A DNA stretch of 26,404 nucleotides from Bacillota bacterium (GCA_023389005.1 JAEWFE010000268.1:1-26404); one strand, 5' to 3'. Shown: positions 7,516-15,829, counted from the first letter of the stretch. The notes: a model not told the origin generated them from the sequence alone. Program-made: numbers and translations.

Positions 7516-7986
7516 TTAAAATGGTAGATCATCTTCACTAATTTCTACACTTTGGCCACCAAAGGATGAATAATCCATAAATGGTTGTGTTGGTTGAGAT
7601 GTAGTATTAGTTGGATTAGATGCTTGATTAGTTTGGTTTGCTGACTGTTTACGATTTTCAGTGACTTCCCTGGACTCTAACATCTGAAAACTCTCTACAA
7701 TTACTTCAGTCACATACACACGTTGTCCTTGTTGATTTTCATAATTCCTTGTTTGCAATCTACCTGTTAAACCAATCAAGCTACCTTTTCTTGTATAATT
7801 TGCTAAATTTTCCGCAGGTTTTCGCCAAATCACACAATTGATAAAGTCGGTTTCCCTTTCGCCATTTTGATTGCTATAGTTACGATTAACCGCTAAATTA
7901 AATGTTGCTACTGCGACTCCTGATGCAGTATATCGTAAGTCTGCATCTCTTGTTAATCTACCTACTAATGTGACGTTGTTAATCAT
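7516..7986 (-). CDS. ssb: Single-stranded DNA-binding protein
   Basis: This SSB of 156 residues binds single-stranded DNA as a tetramer. The OB fold starts with 'MINNVTLVGRLTRDADLRYT' and includes 'FINCVIWRKPAENLANYTRKGSLIGLTGRLQTRNYENQQGQRVYVTEVIVE'. A Gln/Asn/Thr-rich linker follows, then the acidic tip DDLPF, which recruits partner proteins. The ATG at 7986 is preferred because AGAAGGA lies upstream and the family start is MINNV; the longer frame from 8022 would add an unrelated leader. On conjugative plasmids ssb is commonly in the leading region. A giant palindrome (8031-8271) lies just upstream. Confidence 0.95.
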   Translation of the reverse strand: MINNVTLVGRLTRDADLRYTASGVAVATFNLAVNRNYSNQNGERETDFINCVIWRKPAENLANYTRKGSLIGLTGRLQTRNYENQQGQRVYVTEVIVESFQMLESREVTENRKQSANQTNQASNPTNTTSQPTQPFMDYSSFGGQSVEISEDDLPF

Positions 7987-8030
7987 GTGAATTCCTTCTT
8001 TCAAATATAATTTTTCTTTCAAACAGCCCA

Positions 8031-8271
8031 GCCTTTTTTTCTGAAATATTTTTTAGGCTTAACCTTAGTAGTATGTTCTTGATGGAACTGTTGCTGTTTT
8101 TCTGAATGCGAAAAAGCACGACATGAAATTTTTGGTAAAGGGCGAGCTTGCTCGTGCATTTTACCCTTTACCAAAAATGATTGGCGTGCTAGCATTCTGA
8201 AAGAAAAACAGCTTACAGTTCCACAAGAATGACATACTTAGGTTAATAGCTAAAAGATTTCAAAAAAGATT
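8031..8271. repeat. Approximately 240-bp imperfect palindrome upstream of ssb
   Basis: Two arms of about 110 nt pair with interruptions around a CGAG/CTCG tip (8143-8154). Perfectly matched segments include TTTTTGGTAAAGGG (8129-8142) with CCCTTTACCAAAAA (8164-8177), and GGAACTGT (8084-8091) with ACAGTTCC (8215-8222). CTGTTTTTC, GAATGC, GTATGT and TTAACCT blocks pair in the same order further out. No gene overlaps it. It could be a single-strand initiation site, a lagging-strand origin, a single-strand promoter like Frpo, or a structured RNA leader of ssb. The structure is visible in the sequence; the role is inferred. Confidence 0.75.
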
Positions 8272-8279
8272 GGAATAAA

Positions 8280-8339
8280 AAATTTTTCGTTTGTTTTGGA
8301 GCAAGGGCTACTGCACCGCAGCGAAAAAACGAAAAATTT
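8280..8339. repeat. Second hairpin in the ssb-topB gap
   Basis: AAATTTTTCGTTT (8280-8292) pairs perfectly with AAACGAAAAATTT (8327-8339), enclosing a GC-richer loop of about 34 nt. It lies next to the giant palindrome in the same non-coding gap. It could be part of the same initiation region or a terminator of topB. Confidence 0.6.
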
Positions 8340-8406
8340 CCTTTTAGAAGCACTTTTTGTTTTTCCTCATTTTCACAATAAAAATCCTTTGCATTGATAA
8401 TTCATT

Positions 8407-8454
8407 CTCAATAGAAAATCTCAATAGAATTTCTACATATAAATCCTATTGAGA
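8407..8454. repeat. Iterons at the 3' end of topB, two inverted and one direct
   Basis: CTCAATAGA occurs at 8407 and 8420, exactly 13 bp apart, on the strand opposite to the other arrays. A copy in the usual orientation, CTATTGAGA, lies at 8446-8454. The last copy supplies the TAG stop codon of topB. This is the fourth site of the same iteron family and the only one with mixed orientation. Confidence 0.7.
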
Positions 8455-10608
8455 TTTTCGATACGTATAATTCTTTTTATTATCAAAAACAAACTGAGGA
8501 CTAGGAGCAGTGAGCGATTTTAACTTTAACCTGGCTGGAAATTTTTTACCTGCATCTGAGATAAAATCTCTGTATTCTTTCGTCACTTCTCCATTTAATA
8601 AGACCGATAATTGTTTTTCCGTGATGTTATGACCTTTCTTATTTTTGATAAAATACCATTCACACTGTTTGTTACTGCATTGATAAGTCTTTTTCGTTTC
8701 ATAGCATAAACTGTGACAAATCGGACACTTTACCAAGGTTAGATAATTTCTTTTCGATTGATTCTCTTGTTCATTGGATGTCTCTACTTTAGGTAAATCA
8801 GCAAAATCTTCTTCATTGTTTTCAAATAAAGAAGTACTATCTTCTTCCATCTGACGAATCGTATTCAAGATAAATTGTTTAATTTCATTTAGAAAAGCTT
8901 GTTGATTCTCACGGTCTCCTTCTAGGTTCGTCAACTGTCTTTCCCAAACCGCTGTCATCTCTGGACTCACTAATATACTTTTCTTGGCCATTAATAGACG
9001 GTATAATTTCATCCCTTTTTCAGTCGGAAATAATTGATGTTTAATTTCCGCAATATATTCACGGGCCAATAATGTTTGAACAATATGTGCTCGTGTTGCA
9101 GGTGTACCTATTTTTGCTTTTTCCATAAGCCCACCTGCTGCCCCTAGTGTAGCTTGTGTTAATCGTTTAGGTGGTTTTGTCTGTATTTCATGTAACAATA
9201 TTTCAATTGGATATCGCTTCCCTTCTTTCAAATAGGATAAAGAATCAAACATGGGACGATTGACAGGCTCGTAATCAAATAATGCCAAATAGCCTAGAGA
9301 AGTTAATTTACGTCCAGTACCAACAAACTCCAATTTACCCACTTGCCCAGTGACTTGACGAGTGGTATATTGAACGTTAGGTAAAAACATCTGTAAAGTT
9401 TGTAAAACGACCAGTGTGTAAATATTTAACTCTTCTTTATTCAATTCCTGGAATCGACTTAATACCTTCCTAGTTGGCACAATCGCATAGTGTTCCAATA
9501 CTTTATGATCATCCACATATTGCTTTCTGGATTCATGGAAATAAATAGATTCCTTTCTTCCAAAGAGAGATAAAAATTTTGGTGCACATTCCTTTAAATA
9601 TTGAAAAACATCTTCAGTGATGAAAGGACAATCTGTTCTCGGATAAGACAAATATCCCTTTTGATATAATTTCTGCAAAATATTTAAGGTTTGCTCTAAC
9701 GAATATCGCCATTTTTGATTGGCTAATGTTTGTACACTTCCTAGAGTTAGTAATGGTGGGGGAAGTTGTTCCGCTTGGGTTTCTTTGACGTGTACGACTT
9801 TCATCATTGAGTTATATTCAATACCTTCTTCTTTAAGTAAAGTAGAAAAGCTAGCTTTATCCGTAAACTTTAGGGGCGATTTCATCAGAATTTCCCCTTT
9901 TTCTGTATGAATTTTCCCCTGGATTTGATAATAAACCTCTGATTGAAACTCCTTGATATTTAGATGATTTTCTACCACAAAAGATAAAGCAGGTGTTTGG
10001 ACTCGTCCGACTGAATACACTCCTTGAGGCTGTTTATTTTTTTGCATGGTTAATGTAATTAATTGAGTTAAATTCATTCCTACTAAATAATCAGCTAATT
10101 GTCTCGTTTCAGATTCAATATAGTAAGGATAAGAAAATTCCTTTGCTTTTAATTCCCGAAACGCTCTTCGTAATTCTTCTTTTTCTTGACTATTGGCCCA
10201 TAATCGTTTGATAGGTTTATCCAACACATTAGCTTCCTGAAAAATACGGTAAGCCACTAATTCCCCTTCTCTATCAGGATCAGTGGCTAAAATAATCAAA
10301 TTGGCTTGGTGTAAATGCTTTTTAACTGCTAGATACTGTTGTTTCGTTTTTGAAACAATATGTGTACGATAAGTTTCAGGGAAAAACGGTAAATTATTGA
10401 GATTAAATTTCCCGTATTTTTCGTCATATTGTTTCGGTTCATCTAAGGCAATAAGATGACCTTCTGCCCAGGTAATAATAACTTCATCATCAGGAAAAAG
10501 TTCAGACGTTATATAAATCTCATGTTCTTGTCGTTTTTGATACGTGGCAATAGCTTCAGCATAAGCAAATGCCTGTATTGGTTTTTCTGCTAAAATCACA
10601 ACTTTCAT
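8446..10608 (-). CDS. topB: Type IA DNA topoisomerase (topoisomerase III)
   Basis: This 720-residue enzyme relaxes and decatenates DNA by single-strand passage, probably separating replicating or transferred plasmid strands. The N-terminal Toprim domain shows 'AEKP' (residues 7-10) and 'DPDREGE' (110-116). 'YSVGRVQTPAL' lies near residue 200 and the catalytic tyrosine is Tyr322 in 'GYLSYPRTD'. A four-cysteine zinc ribbon (CPIC...CSNKQC) lies near residues 635-665. Length is normal for plasmid-borne TopB of Gram-positive bacteria. The start ATG overlaps the stop of the upstream 139-aa membrane protein by 4 nt (ATGA), so the two are translationally coupled. The stop lies in an iteron. Confidence 0.96.
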   Translation of the reverse strand: MKVVILAEKPIQAFAYAEAIATYQKRQEHEIYITSELFPDDEVIITWAEGHLIALDEPKQYDEKYGKFNLNNLPFFPETYRTHIVSKTKQQYLAVKKHLHQANLIILATDPDREGELVAYRIFQEANVLDKPIKRLWANSQEKEELRRAFRELKAKEFSYPYYIESETRQLADYLVGMNLTQLITLTMQKNKQPQGVYSVGRVQTPALSFVVENHLNIKEFQSEVYYQIQGKIHTEKGEILMKSPLKFTDKASFSTLLKEEGIEYNSMMKVVHVKETQAEQLPPPLLTLGSVQTLANQKWRYSLEQTLNILQKLYQKGYLSYPRTDCPFITEDVFQYLKECAPKFLSLFGRKESIYFHESRKQYVDDHKVLEHYAIVPTRKVLSRFQELNKEELNIYTLVVLQTLQMFLPNVQYTTRQVTGQVGKLEFVGTGRKLTSLGYLALFDYEPVNRPMFDSLSYLKEGKRYPIEILLHEIQTKPPKRLTQATLGAAGGLMEKAKIGTPATRAHIVQTLLAREYIAEIKHQLFPTEKGMKLYRLLMAKKSILVSPEMTAVWERQLTNLEGDRENQQAFLNEIKQFILNTIRQMEEDSTSLFENNEEDFADLPKVETSNEQENQSKRNYLTLVKCPICHSLCYETKKTYQCSNKQCEWYFIKNKKGHNITEKQLSVLLNGEVTKEYRDFISDAGKKFPARLKLKSLTAPSPQFVFDNKKNYTYRKSQ

Positions 10609-11024
10609 TTATAATTCATCTCCTTTTCGTATTCCTTCAAATAGTATAGTTTTCTTTGTTGCAATCGTATTTTAAAGATAATCAAGCCAAATAAGAAAAG
10701 CAGTAAAATAGTTACCCATAAACCAATTGTATAAGTCACATCAAACAAATTTGCTTCACTTATAGGCATTGTATTTGTCAACAAGTTATATTTTTGATGC
10801 ATTTGTATCATCATCCTTCCTACATGACGCCAAATTGCTAGTATGACTAATACAATCCAAAATAAAAAAGCCCCATGTATAATGAGACTTTCTTTGCTAT
10901 TAGCTATTTGTAAATCAACTTTCAAATCAATATACTTATCTTTGGAAAGACTATTTAAATACGATTTATAGTGCTTATAATTAGGATTCAATCTAGCCTG
11001 GTAATACTGATATTTTATTTTCAT
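10605..11024 (-). CDS. Two-helix membrane protein coupled to topB
   Basis: This is a 139-residue protein with a basic N-terminus and two hydrophobic segments, at about residues 50-70 and 99-122, and a highly charged lysine- and glutamate-rich tail. Both ends would lie on the same side of the membrane, probably inside. I start at 11024, where GAGGTG lies 7 nt upstream; the longer frame from 11042 would bury it. The ATGA overlap with topB argues for linked production. No family recognised. Confidence 0.6.
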   Translation of the reverse strand: MKIKYQYYQARLNPNYKHYKSYLNSLSKDKYIDLKVDLQIANSKESLIIHGAFLFWIVLVILAIWRHVGRMMIQMHQKYNLLTNTMPISEANLFDVTYTIGLWVTILLLFLFGLIIFKIRLQQRKLYYLKEYEKEMNYK

Positions 11025-11152
11025 TTCAACACACCTCATCATATGTTACCCACAATAAAACAATCACTCCAATGGCAGTAGGATACATTTGACAACCACC
11101 ATTGAAATGATTAGATATGTTTATTACTTTGTGAGTATAAAATCCAACTTCT

Positions 11153-14100
11153 TTAATTAATATATTTTGCGACTATTTTATTTATTTCATATGACATATC
11201 AATTTGTTCTTTTTTAAGTTTTTCAATCTCCATCTCTAAGTTCTTTATCTCTTCTATTTTATTATTTTGTAAGTCGATATTTGGAACAGATATATTGATA
11301 CTTCTTATCCTATCTAATGAAGCTCTGAAATTTCGGGAAAATTCCTTAACAGTACCTGCCTTTTCTAAAAGATAAGCCATGTATCTTGGATTTATCACTT
11401 CATCATTTACAAACATAAATCCACAATGGTCCGTTGGATAAAATGGATAATTTTTTGGTAAAATATTTACCATCCAATCTCCATCAATTCCCCATATAAT
11501 ATATTCATGTTCAAAGTTATCAAGCAATTTCTTTTCAATAAAGCCTACTGGTTCAAATACATTAGCACTATACACCGGAATACCTTTTTCACTTAATTCA
11601 TTTTTTAAAACTCTTTTACCAATGGAAAGTGTGAATATCTTAGTATCGTTTAAACTGTATTCAGTAGCACTTTCTTCAGTTTCTAATTTAGAAAAAATTT
11701 CTTGTATTTTCATCTGATTTGATTCTATTTTCATATACGTTTCTTCAAAAGTTCTTTCAATTCTTTTACACTCTTCAATTATTTTCTTTTGTATTTTAAT
11801 AGGCGGAATAGGAATTTTTACCTGTTCTTTTAATATCCTACTATTCAAACTTTTACCAAAGGCTTTATCACCAATATAATCTTCCAATTTTATTAATCGA
11901 CTTCTAAAAAGATAGTAAATATAGTCATCTAAAAGACTATTATCTACTGGAATAAGACCTGCAATTGCTTCGTTTGTATATAAATCTTTGCCAGCTTTCG
12001 CAGTTTTCCCTATGGACAATTTAAAACTCAATAAAGTAGTTCCTTTAGGAATTAATTTCACATTAGAATTATTAATTGCTTCAAGAGTTATCTTTTCTTT
12101 CGTATCATCTATCACTTGACCATCCATTTCAGAAATTGACACCCATAAATTATCTCCTTTAAAATAGTCTGCATTTTTTCTAGACGGTGTTCCCCCAATT
12201 ACTACAGTACATACTTCTCCCAATTTTTTGAGCATATATTTGCTATCAATGAGAAGAGACTTTTTTTCAATCAAATTAATTGCTTTATCAAATTTTTCTC
12301 TTTCAAAATCAAACATATTTTTAGTTTCAAAAATTGATACATATTTTACCAATGAAGGTTCTATTGAACTCTCTTTTTCAAGAAAAAACTTTCTGACTAA
12401 AGGTGCTATACAATTTTTATTCTCTCTATTCCCTTCATCAAATAAAATTCCACCATTATTTAAAATTTGAATCCCTTCACTACCTGTTCTGTCACTCCAC
12501 TTGTAGCCTAAAAATTCTTGTTGTGCTTTTCCTTTGGGAGCTTTAATGACTAAAGTGTTTTCCTCTCTAACTAATGCAAAATACAAAAGTTTTTCCATTT
12601 CTATTTCTTTAGCATAAGAAAAAAACATAGAATTAATTTTTTTGTTTTTATCATCATCTGAAAGTTTTTCAAAACTTTTTAACCTAGTAGTGCTAATAAC
12701 CTTTTGAGATACGATAAAACTTTCATAATAAACTTTGAAATATTTCTCTTCCTTGTAGTCGTCTGCATTTGCAGATTCATTTATAAACTGAATATAACTA
12801 TCTTTTTCAACATCTATTTGTTTCAAATAATCATTTAGTATTTCACTATCTATCCACTCACTTGATAATTGATTATTAAAAATAGATGAAACTGAATCCA
12901 TTATCATATCGAAATATTTTGGAGGTTCATTATGTTTCTCAAGAAATAAGATCACAGTATTTGTCCCTGTCGCACCAAAAGTCTTATCGCCTAATTGAAC
13001 AATTACTTTTATTTTGAAGTTCTTAATAATACTTTCTCTTGCAGCTATATAACTGTTTGAGCTATTGCTAAGAATAGCGGATGGTAGTATTACTGCGGCT
13101 ATCCCTTTAGCTTTAAGCAATTGAGAAATTCTTTCAACAAATAATACCTCAATTTCTCCACCATCATTTGAAATCACATCTAATATTTCAAATCCATTAT
13201 CTTCTAATTTTAAGTGAGATTTAAATGCTTTTATTGAATAAGGTGGATTGGCTACAAGAATATCAAAATGATTATTAAAGATTCCTTTATCCTTGTGATT
13301 ATCCAATCCATCACCGAATATTATATTCCCTCCACCAGCACCATTCATAAACAATGAAATTTTTGATACACGTGCTAAACGGTAATCTTTTTCTACGCCG
13401 TAGATATTTTCTTCCACCCAATTATTGTTGTTGCTTTTGACAACGCTATTTATCATGTCAATTCCCTCAGTTAAAAAATGACCACTGCCACAAGCATAAT
13501 CAATTACTTTAGGATATTTACTTCCTTTCAAATTCTTCATTAGATATTCAATTGGTAAACTCTCCCATATAAACCTTGTTATAGGTAATGGTGTGAAAAA
13601 TTGTCCTTCATTCTGTTTAAACCCTTTATTTAAAAGTTGTTCAAATAAATCTCCAAGAAATTGATGTTTAGAAGTATAGACAATCTTATAATTTTCAAAT
13701 AACTTTACAACCTCCACAAGAATTTTGCTATTTTGTAAAAATAATTCTTCATTGTGAACCTCTTTGAATGCAAAATCATTGTTAGAATAAAACTTCAATT
13801 TTCTAAATGTTTCTTTCAAATCATTTATTGCATTTTTTCTATTATGCCCTTTATAATTACTAAATAGATTAACCGGATATTCAGAGGAAACATAAAATAT
13901 TTCCTCTTTCATAAATTTGTCCATTCCTTCCTTATATAATCTCTGTAGTCTATCTAAAAGTGTTTCATATGTGTCAGTTCCATATTTGTATTGGAAATCA
14001 ACGATGTCATTATCTTTTTTTGTAATTTCATCAACTAATTTACAAATAAACAGTGCAACCAATTTATTAAATGCATTCTCTTTATCTGACACATTGTTAT

Positions 14101-14173
14101 GCCTGAGTATCTCTTCAAATTGATAAACAATCTTATCTCTTGGATTGAATTCTTTCAGGTCTTTCTTCCTCAA
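11153..14173 (-). CDS. N6-adenine DNA methylase with two HsdS-type recognition domains (3' half of split gene)
   Basis: The half of about 1,006 residues starts with an HsdM-like helical domain. It then has the methylase core: motif I 'DYACGSGHFL' near residue 227 and the catalytic NPPY near residue 311. The C-terminal third carries two HsdS-like target-recognition domains, one beginning 'LGEVCTVVIGGTPSRKNADY' and the second around 'KGIPVYSANVFEPVGFIE'. They are separated by long coiled-coil spacers, as in S subunits. Separate translation could restart at the TTG at 14173, because GGGG lies 9 nt upstream; this is weak but possible. If so, methylation would persist without cleavage. Confidence 0.75.
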   Translation of the reverse strand: MRKKDLKEFNPRDKIVYQFEEILRHNNVSDKENAFNKLVALFICKLVDEITKKDNDIVDFQYKYGTDTYETLLDRLQRLYKEGMDKFMKEEIFYVSSEYPVNLFSNYKGHNRKNAINDLKETFRKLKFYSNNDFAFKEVHNEELFLQNSKILVEVVKLFENYKIVYTSKHQFLGDLFEQLLNKGFKQNEGQFFTPLPITRFIWESLPIEYLMKNLKGSKYPKVIDYACGSGHFLTEGIDMINSVVKSNNNNWVEENIYGVEKDYRLARVSKISLFMNGAGGGNIIFGDGLDNHKDKGIFNNHFDILVANPPYSIKAFKSHLKLEDNGFEILDVISNDGGEIEVLFVERISQLLKAKGIAAVILPSAILSNSSNSYIAARESIIKNFKIKVIVQLGDKTFGATGTNTVILFLEKHNEPPKYFDMIMDSVSSIFNNQLSSEWIDSEILNDYLKQIDVEKDSYIQFINESANADDYKEEKYFKVYYESFIVSQKVISTTRLKSFEKLSDDDKNKKINSMFFSYAKEIEMEKLLYFALVREENTLVIKAPKGKAQQEFLGYKWSDRTGSEGIQILNNGGILFDEGNRENKNCIAPLVRKFFLEKESSIEPSLVKYVSIFETKNMFDFEREKFDKAINLIEKKSLLIDSKYMLKKLGEVCTVVIGGTPSRKNADYFKGDNLWVSISEMDGQVIDDTKEKITLEAINNSNVKLIPKGTTLLSFKLSIGKTAKAGKDLYTNEAIAGLIPVDNSLLDDYIYYLFRSRLIKLEDYIGDKAFGKSLNSRILKEQVKIPIPPIKIQKKIIEECKRIERTFEETYMKIESNQMKIQEIFSKLETEESATEYSLNDTKIFTLSIGKRVLKNELSEKGIPVYSANVFEPVGFIEKKLLDNFEHEYIIWGIDGDWMVNILPKNYPFYPTDHCGFMFVNDEVINPRYMAYLLEKAGTVKEFSRNFRASLDRIRSINISVPNIDLQNNKIEEIKNLEMEIEKLKKEQIDMSYEINKIVAKYIN

Positions 14174-14242
14174 AGGCTTTTCCCCAATGTTATAAGCAAT
14201 TGTATCGTCTAAAAAAATTAAGTCACCGTATAATTTTTGTTC

Positions 14243-14878
14243 CTAGGTCTCCTTCCATACCTCAAAGGCTTTTTCTTTCGAATGTGCATCTTCAAATAAT
14301 TTTATAGATTTATTTTTTGCAAATTTATCTAAAACCATCTTGGTATCAAATGTGGAGATTGTATGTACCTGGTGTATAATCTCATTGTTTAAAAAACCTG
14401 TTGCGTATAACATTAACCATTTCGTAGACTGCTCCTGTTGGTAGTAACTGAATAACTGTCCTCCATCATTTTTCAAGTTCTTTAACGCATTATCAAATTC
14501 GGCTCCATAGGTCTTACATTCTATGATAGCCAACATGTCACTTCCCGTTTCGTTCATTATACATATATCAGCACGCCCACTTTTTTGAGAATGTCCAAGC
14601 GTCCATCTTTTTTCAATTTCAATATGAGATGGTTTATATCCCTTTAATAAGAGTCTATGAACACATTCTAAAACCACAAAGTTTTCATTATCCGATAAAT
14701 TACAAGTTTGTCTTTCATTTACAACAAGCCCTTTATCTTCTGGATAAATAATTTTATTTTTTATAAAATCAACTTCGATATCACAGTCAAACTCGTCAAA
14801 GTGATATATATACCTATCTTCAATGTTGCTGTATCCCAAACAAAGTAACAACTGCTTGATATTATCTAAAGTTATCAT
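14243..14878 (-). CDS. HsdR N-terminal-type PD-(D/E)XK nuclease domain (5' half of split gene)
   Basis: This is a 211-residue piece ending at the amber codon. Residues Asp104 ('GRADICI') and Glu120/Lys122 ('IIECK') form the PD-(D/E)XK catalytic set. 'QLFSYYQQE' downstream matches the conserved QxxxY-type block of HsdR N-terminal nuclease domains. The ATG follows AAAGGGG by 10 nt. Without the methylase and recognition domains it is unlikely to find its target, so it is probably inert, or else a separate nuclease subunit if the two halves can associate. Confidence 0.75.
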   Translation of the reverse strand: MITLDNIKQLLLCLGYSNIEDRYIYHFDEFDCDIEVDFIKNKIIYPEDKGLVVNERQTCNLSDNENFVVLECVHRLLLKGYKPSHIEIEKRWTLGHSQKSGRADICIMNETGSDMLAIIECKTYGAEFDNALKNLKNDGGQLFSYYQQEQSTKWLMLYATGFLNNEIIHQVHTISTFDTKMVLDKFAKNKSIKLFEDAHSKEKAFEVWKET

Positions 14879-15017
14879 CTTCTATTTTCCCCTTTACAAG
14901 AAGTTTTCCTCTACTCATTCAACTCATTTCTAAATACTTTTTATCAACAAACCAGACTATATAAAACAAACTTGTTTATTTTTTAGTGTCGTCGTAATTG
15001 TGTAGAAGCCACGTATC

Positions 15018-15161
15018 AAACGGACGTTTGTTACACTATATCAATGAAATTTAATAACTAACAATGAAAGATTGATAAAGACTGACTATTATAGTGGGAC
15101 TTTATGAATCTTTTTTTGTATGTAACAAACGTCCGTTTCTTACCTGTTGATAGTATACTAT
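15018..15161. repeat. Inverted 18-bp recombination sites and a 12-bp palindrome next to the recombinase gene
   Basis: AAACGGACGTTTGTTACA at 15018-15035 is repeated in exact inverted orientation at 15121-15138. The repeats bound an 85-bp segment, and each has an internal palindrome, AAACG-GA-CGTTT. The perfect palindrome ATAGTATACTAT follows at 15150-15161. The set lies in the gap of about 320 bp between the R-M gene and the serine recombinase, and is the probable res or inversion site. A minus-strand TATAAT (15088-15093) lies inside the segment, pointing at the R-M gene. Site identity is inferred from position and symmetry. Confidence 0.65.
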
Positions 15162-15198
15162 ATGTTACTAAATGTTTAAATCATTTTTAAATACTTTC

Positions 15199-15771
15199 TC
15201 AAATCAGACCTGGTTTCTTACGAACGTTATAAACTGTTTTTAAGCAAACTCCGCATTCCTCTGCGATTTCTCGATAATTCATCTTAGAATAACGACATAG
15301 ATTAATAATTTGTTCTATCACTTCGCTTTCAAGTCCTCTATTTCCTAATCGTTTCCCGTTTTCCTTTAAAACTGCTAAAGCATCTTTTGTACGTTCAGAT
15401 ATATAATTTGCTTCTAATTCTGCAATAGCGGAAAGAATCGTAAAAATTAATTTTCCCATACTTGTCGTCGTATCAATGCTTTCTTTAATGCTTACTAAAT
15501 GAATCCCTCGTTCTTCTAATTCACTCGCAATATTTACTAATTGTTTGGTAGAACGCCCTAAGCGATCAATTTTATAAATAACTAGTGTGTCACCTTTTCG
15601 AAGCACATTCATTACTTTTGTCAATTCTATACGATTCTCTTTTCTTCCACTCACTTGTTCTATAAATATTCCATCTAATGGGTATCTCTTTAAAGCTTCT
15701 TTTTGTACTTCAATTCCTAAGTTTTGTGAATTTTTACTCGTTCTGATATAGCCATACATTCTATTTGCCAT
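15199..15771 (-). CDS. Serine recombinase (resolvase/invertase family)
   Basis: The protein of about 190 residues has a catalytic domain beginning 'YGYIRTSKNSQ', with the nucleophilic serine after 'RT'. It continues with 'VYKIDRLGRS'-type (here 'VIYKIDRLGRSTKQL') and 'GKLIFTILSAIAELEANYISERT' blocks. A C-terminal helix-turn-helix is formed by 'MNYREIAEECGVCLKTVYNVRK'. This size is that of small plasmid resolvases and invertases. Such enzymes resolve plasmid multimers or flip short segments. GGAG lies 7 nt before the ATG at 15771; an ATG at 15774 is only 4 nt away, so I chose 15771. The probable target sites lie downstream of the gene rather than upstream, which is unusual for a resolvase. Confidence 0.9.
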   Translation of the reverse strand: MANRMYGYIRTSKNSQNLGIEVQKEALKRYPLDGIFIEQVSGRKENRIELTKVMNVLRKGDTLVIYKIDRLGRSTKQLVNIASELEERGIHLVSIKESIDTTTSMGKLIFTILSAIAELEANYISERTKDALAVLKENGKRLGNRGLESEVIEQIINLCRYSKMNYREIAEECGVCLKTVYNVRKKPGLI

Positions 15772-15829
15772 CATACTGCTCCTTTATAATTAATTTTCTT
15801 CTAAAATTCTATTATAAGAGAGCTTCTGT

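Larger units (their letters stand above)
11153..14878 (-). pseudogene. R-M-S fusion restriction-modification gene interrupted by one in-frame amber codon
   Basis: The two open frames at 14243-14878 and 11153-14173 are in the same reading frame, separated by a single TAG at 14243-14245. The codons between that TAG and the TTG at 14173 stay open and read as plausible protein, ending 'YNIGEKPLRKKDLKEF'. Removing the stop gives one continuous protein of about 1,240 residues: HsdR-type nuclease, N6-adenine methylase, then two target-recognition domains. From memory, family members carry 'FEVW-ET' and 'PLRKKDLK' in one chain, which supports a recent nonsense mutation. There is no helicase motor, so this is a type IIG/IIB-like enzyme rather than classical type I. 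The two halves are also listed separately. Confidence 0.85.

Noticed and set aside
11153..14878. Classical type I restriction system with missing hsdR helicase
   Set aside because: The reading frame is continuous apart from one TAG, so the nuclease belongs to the same fused chain and no helicase is expected.
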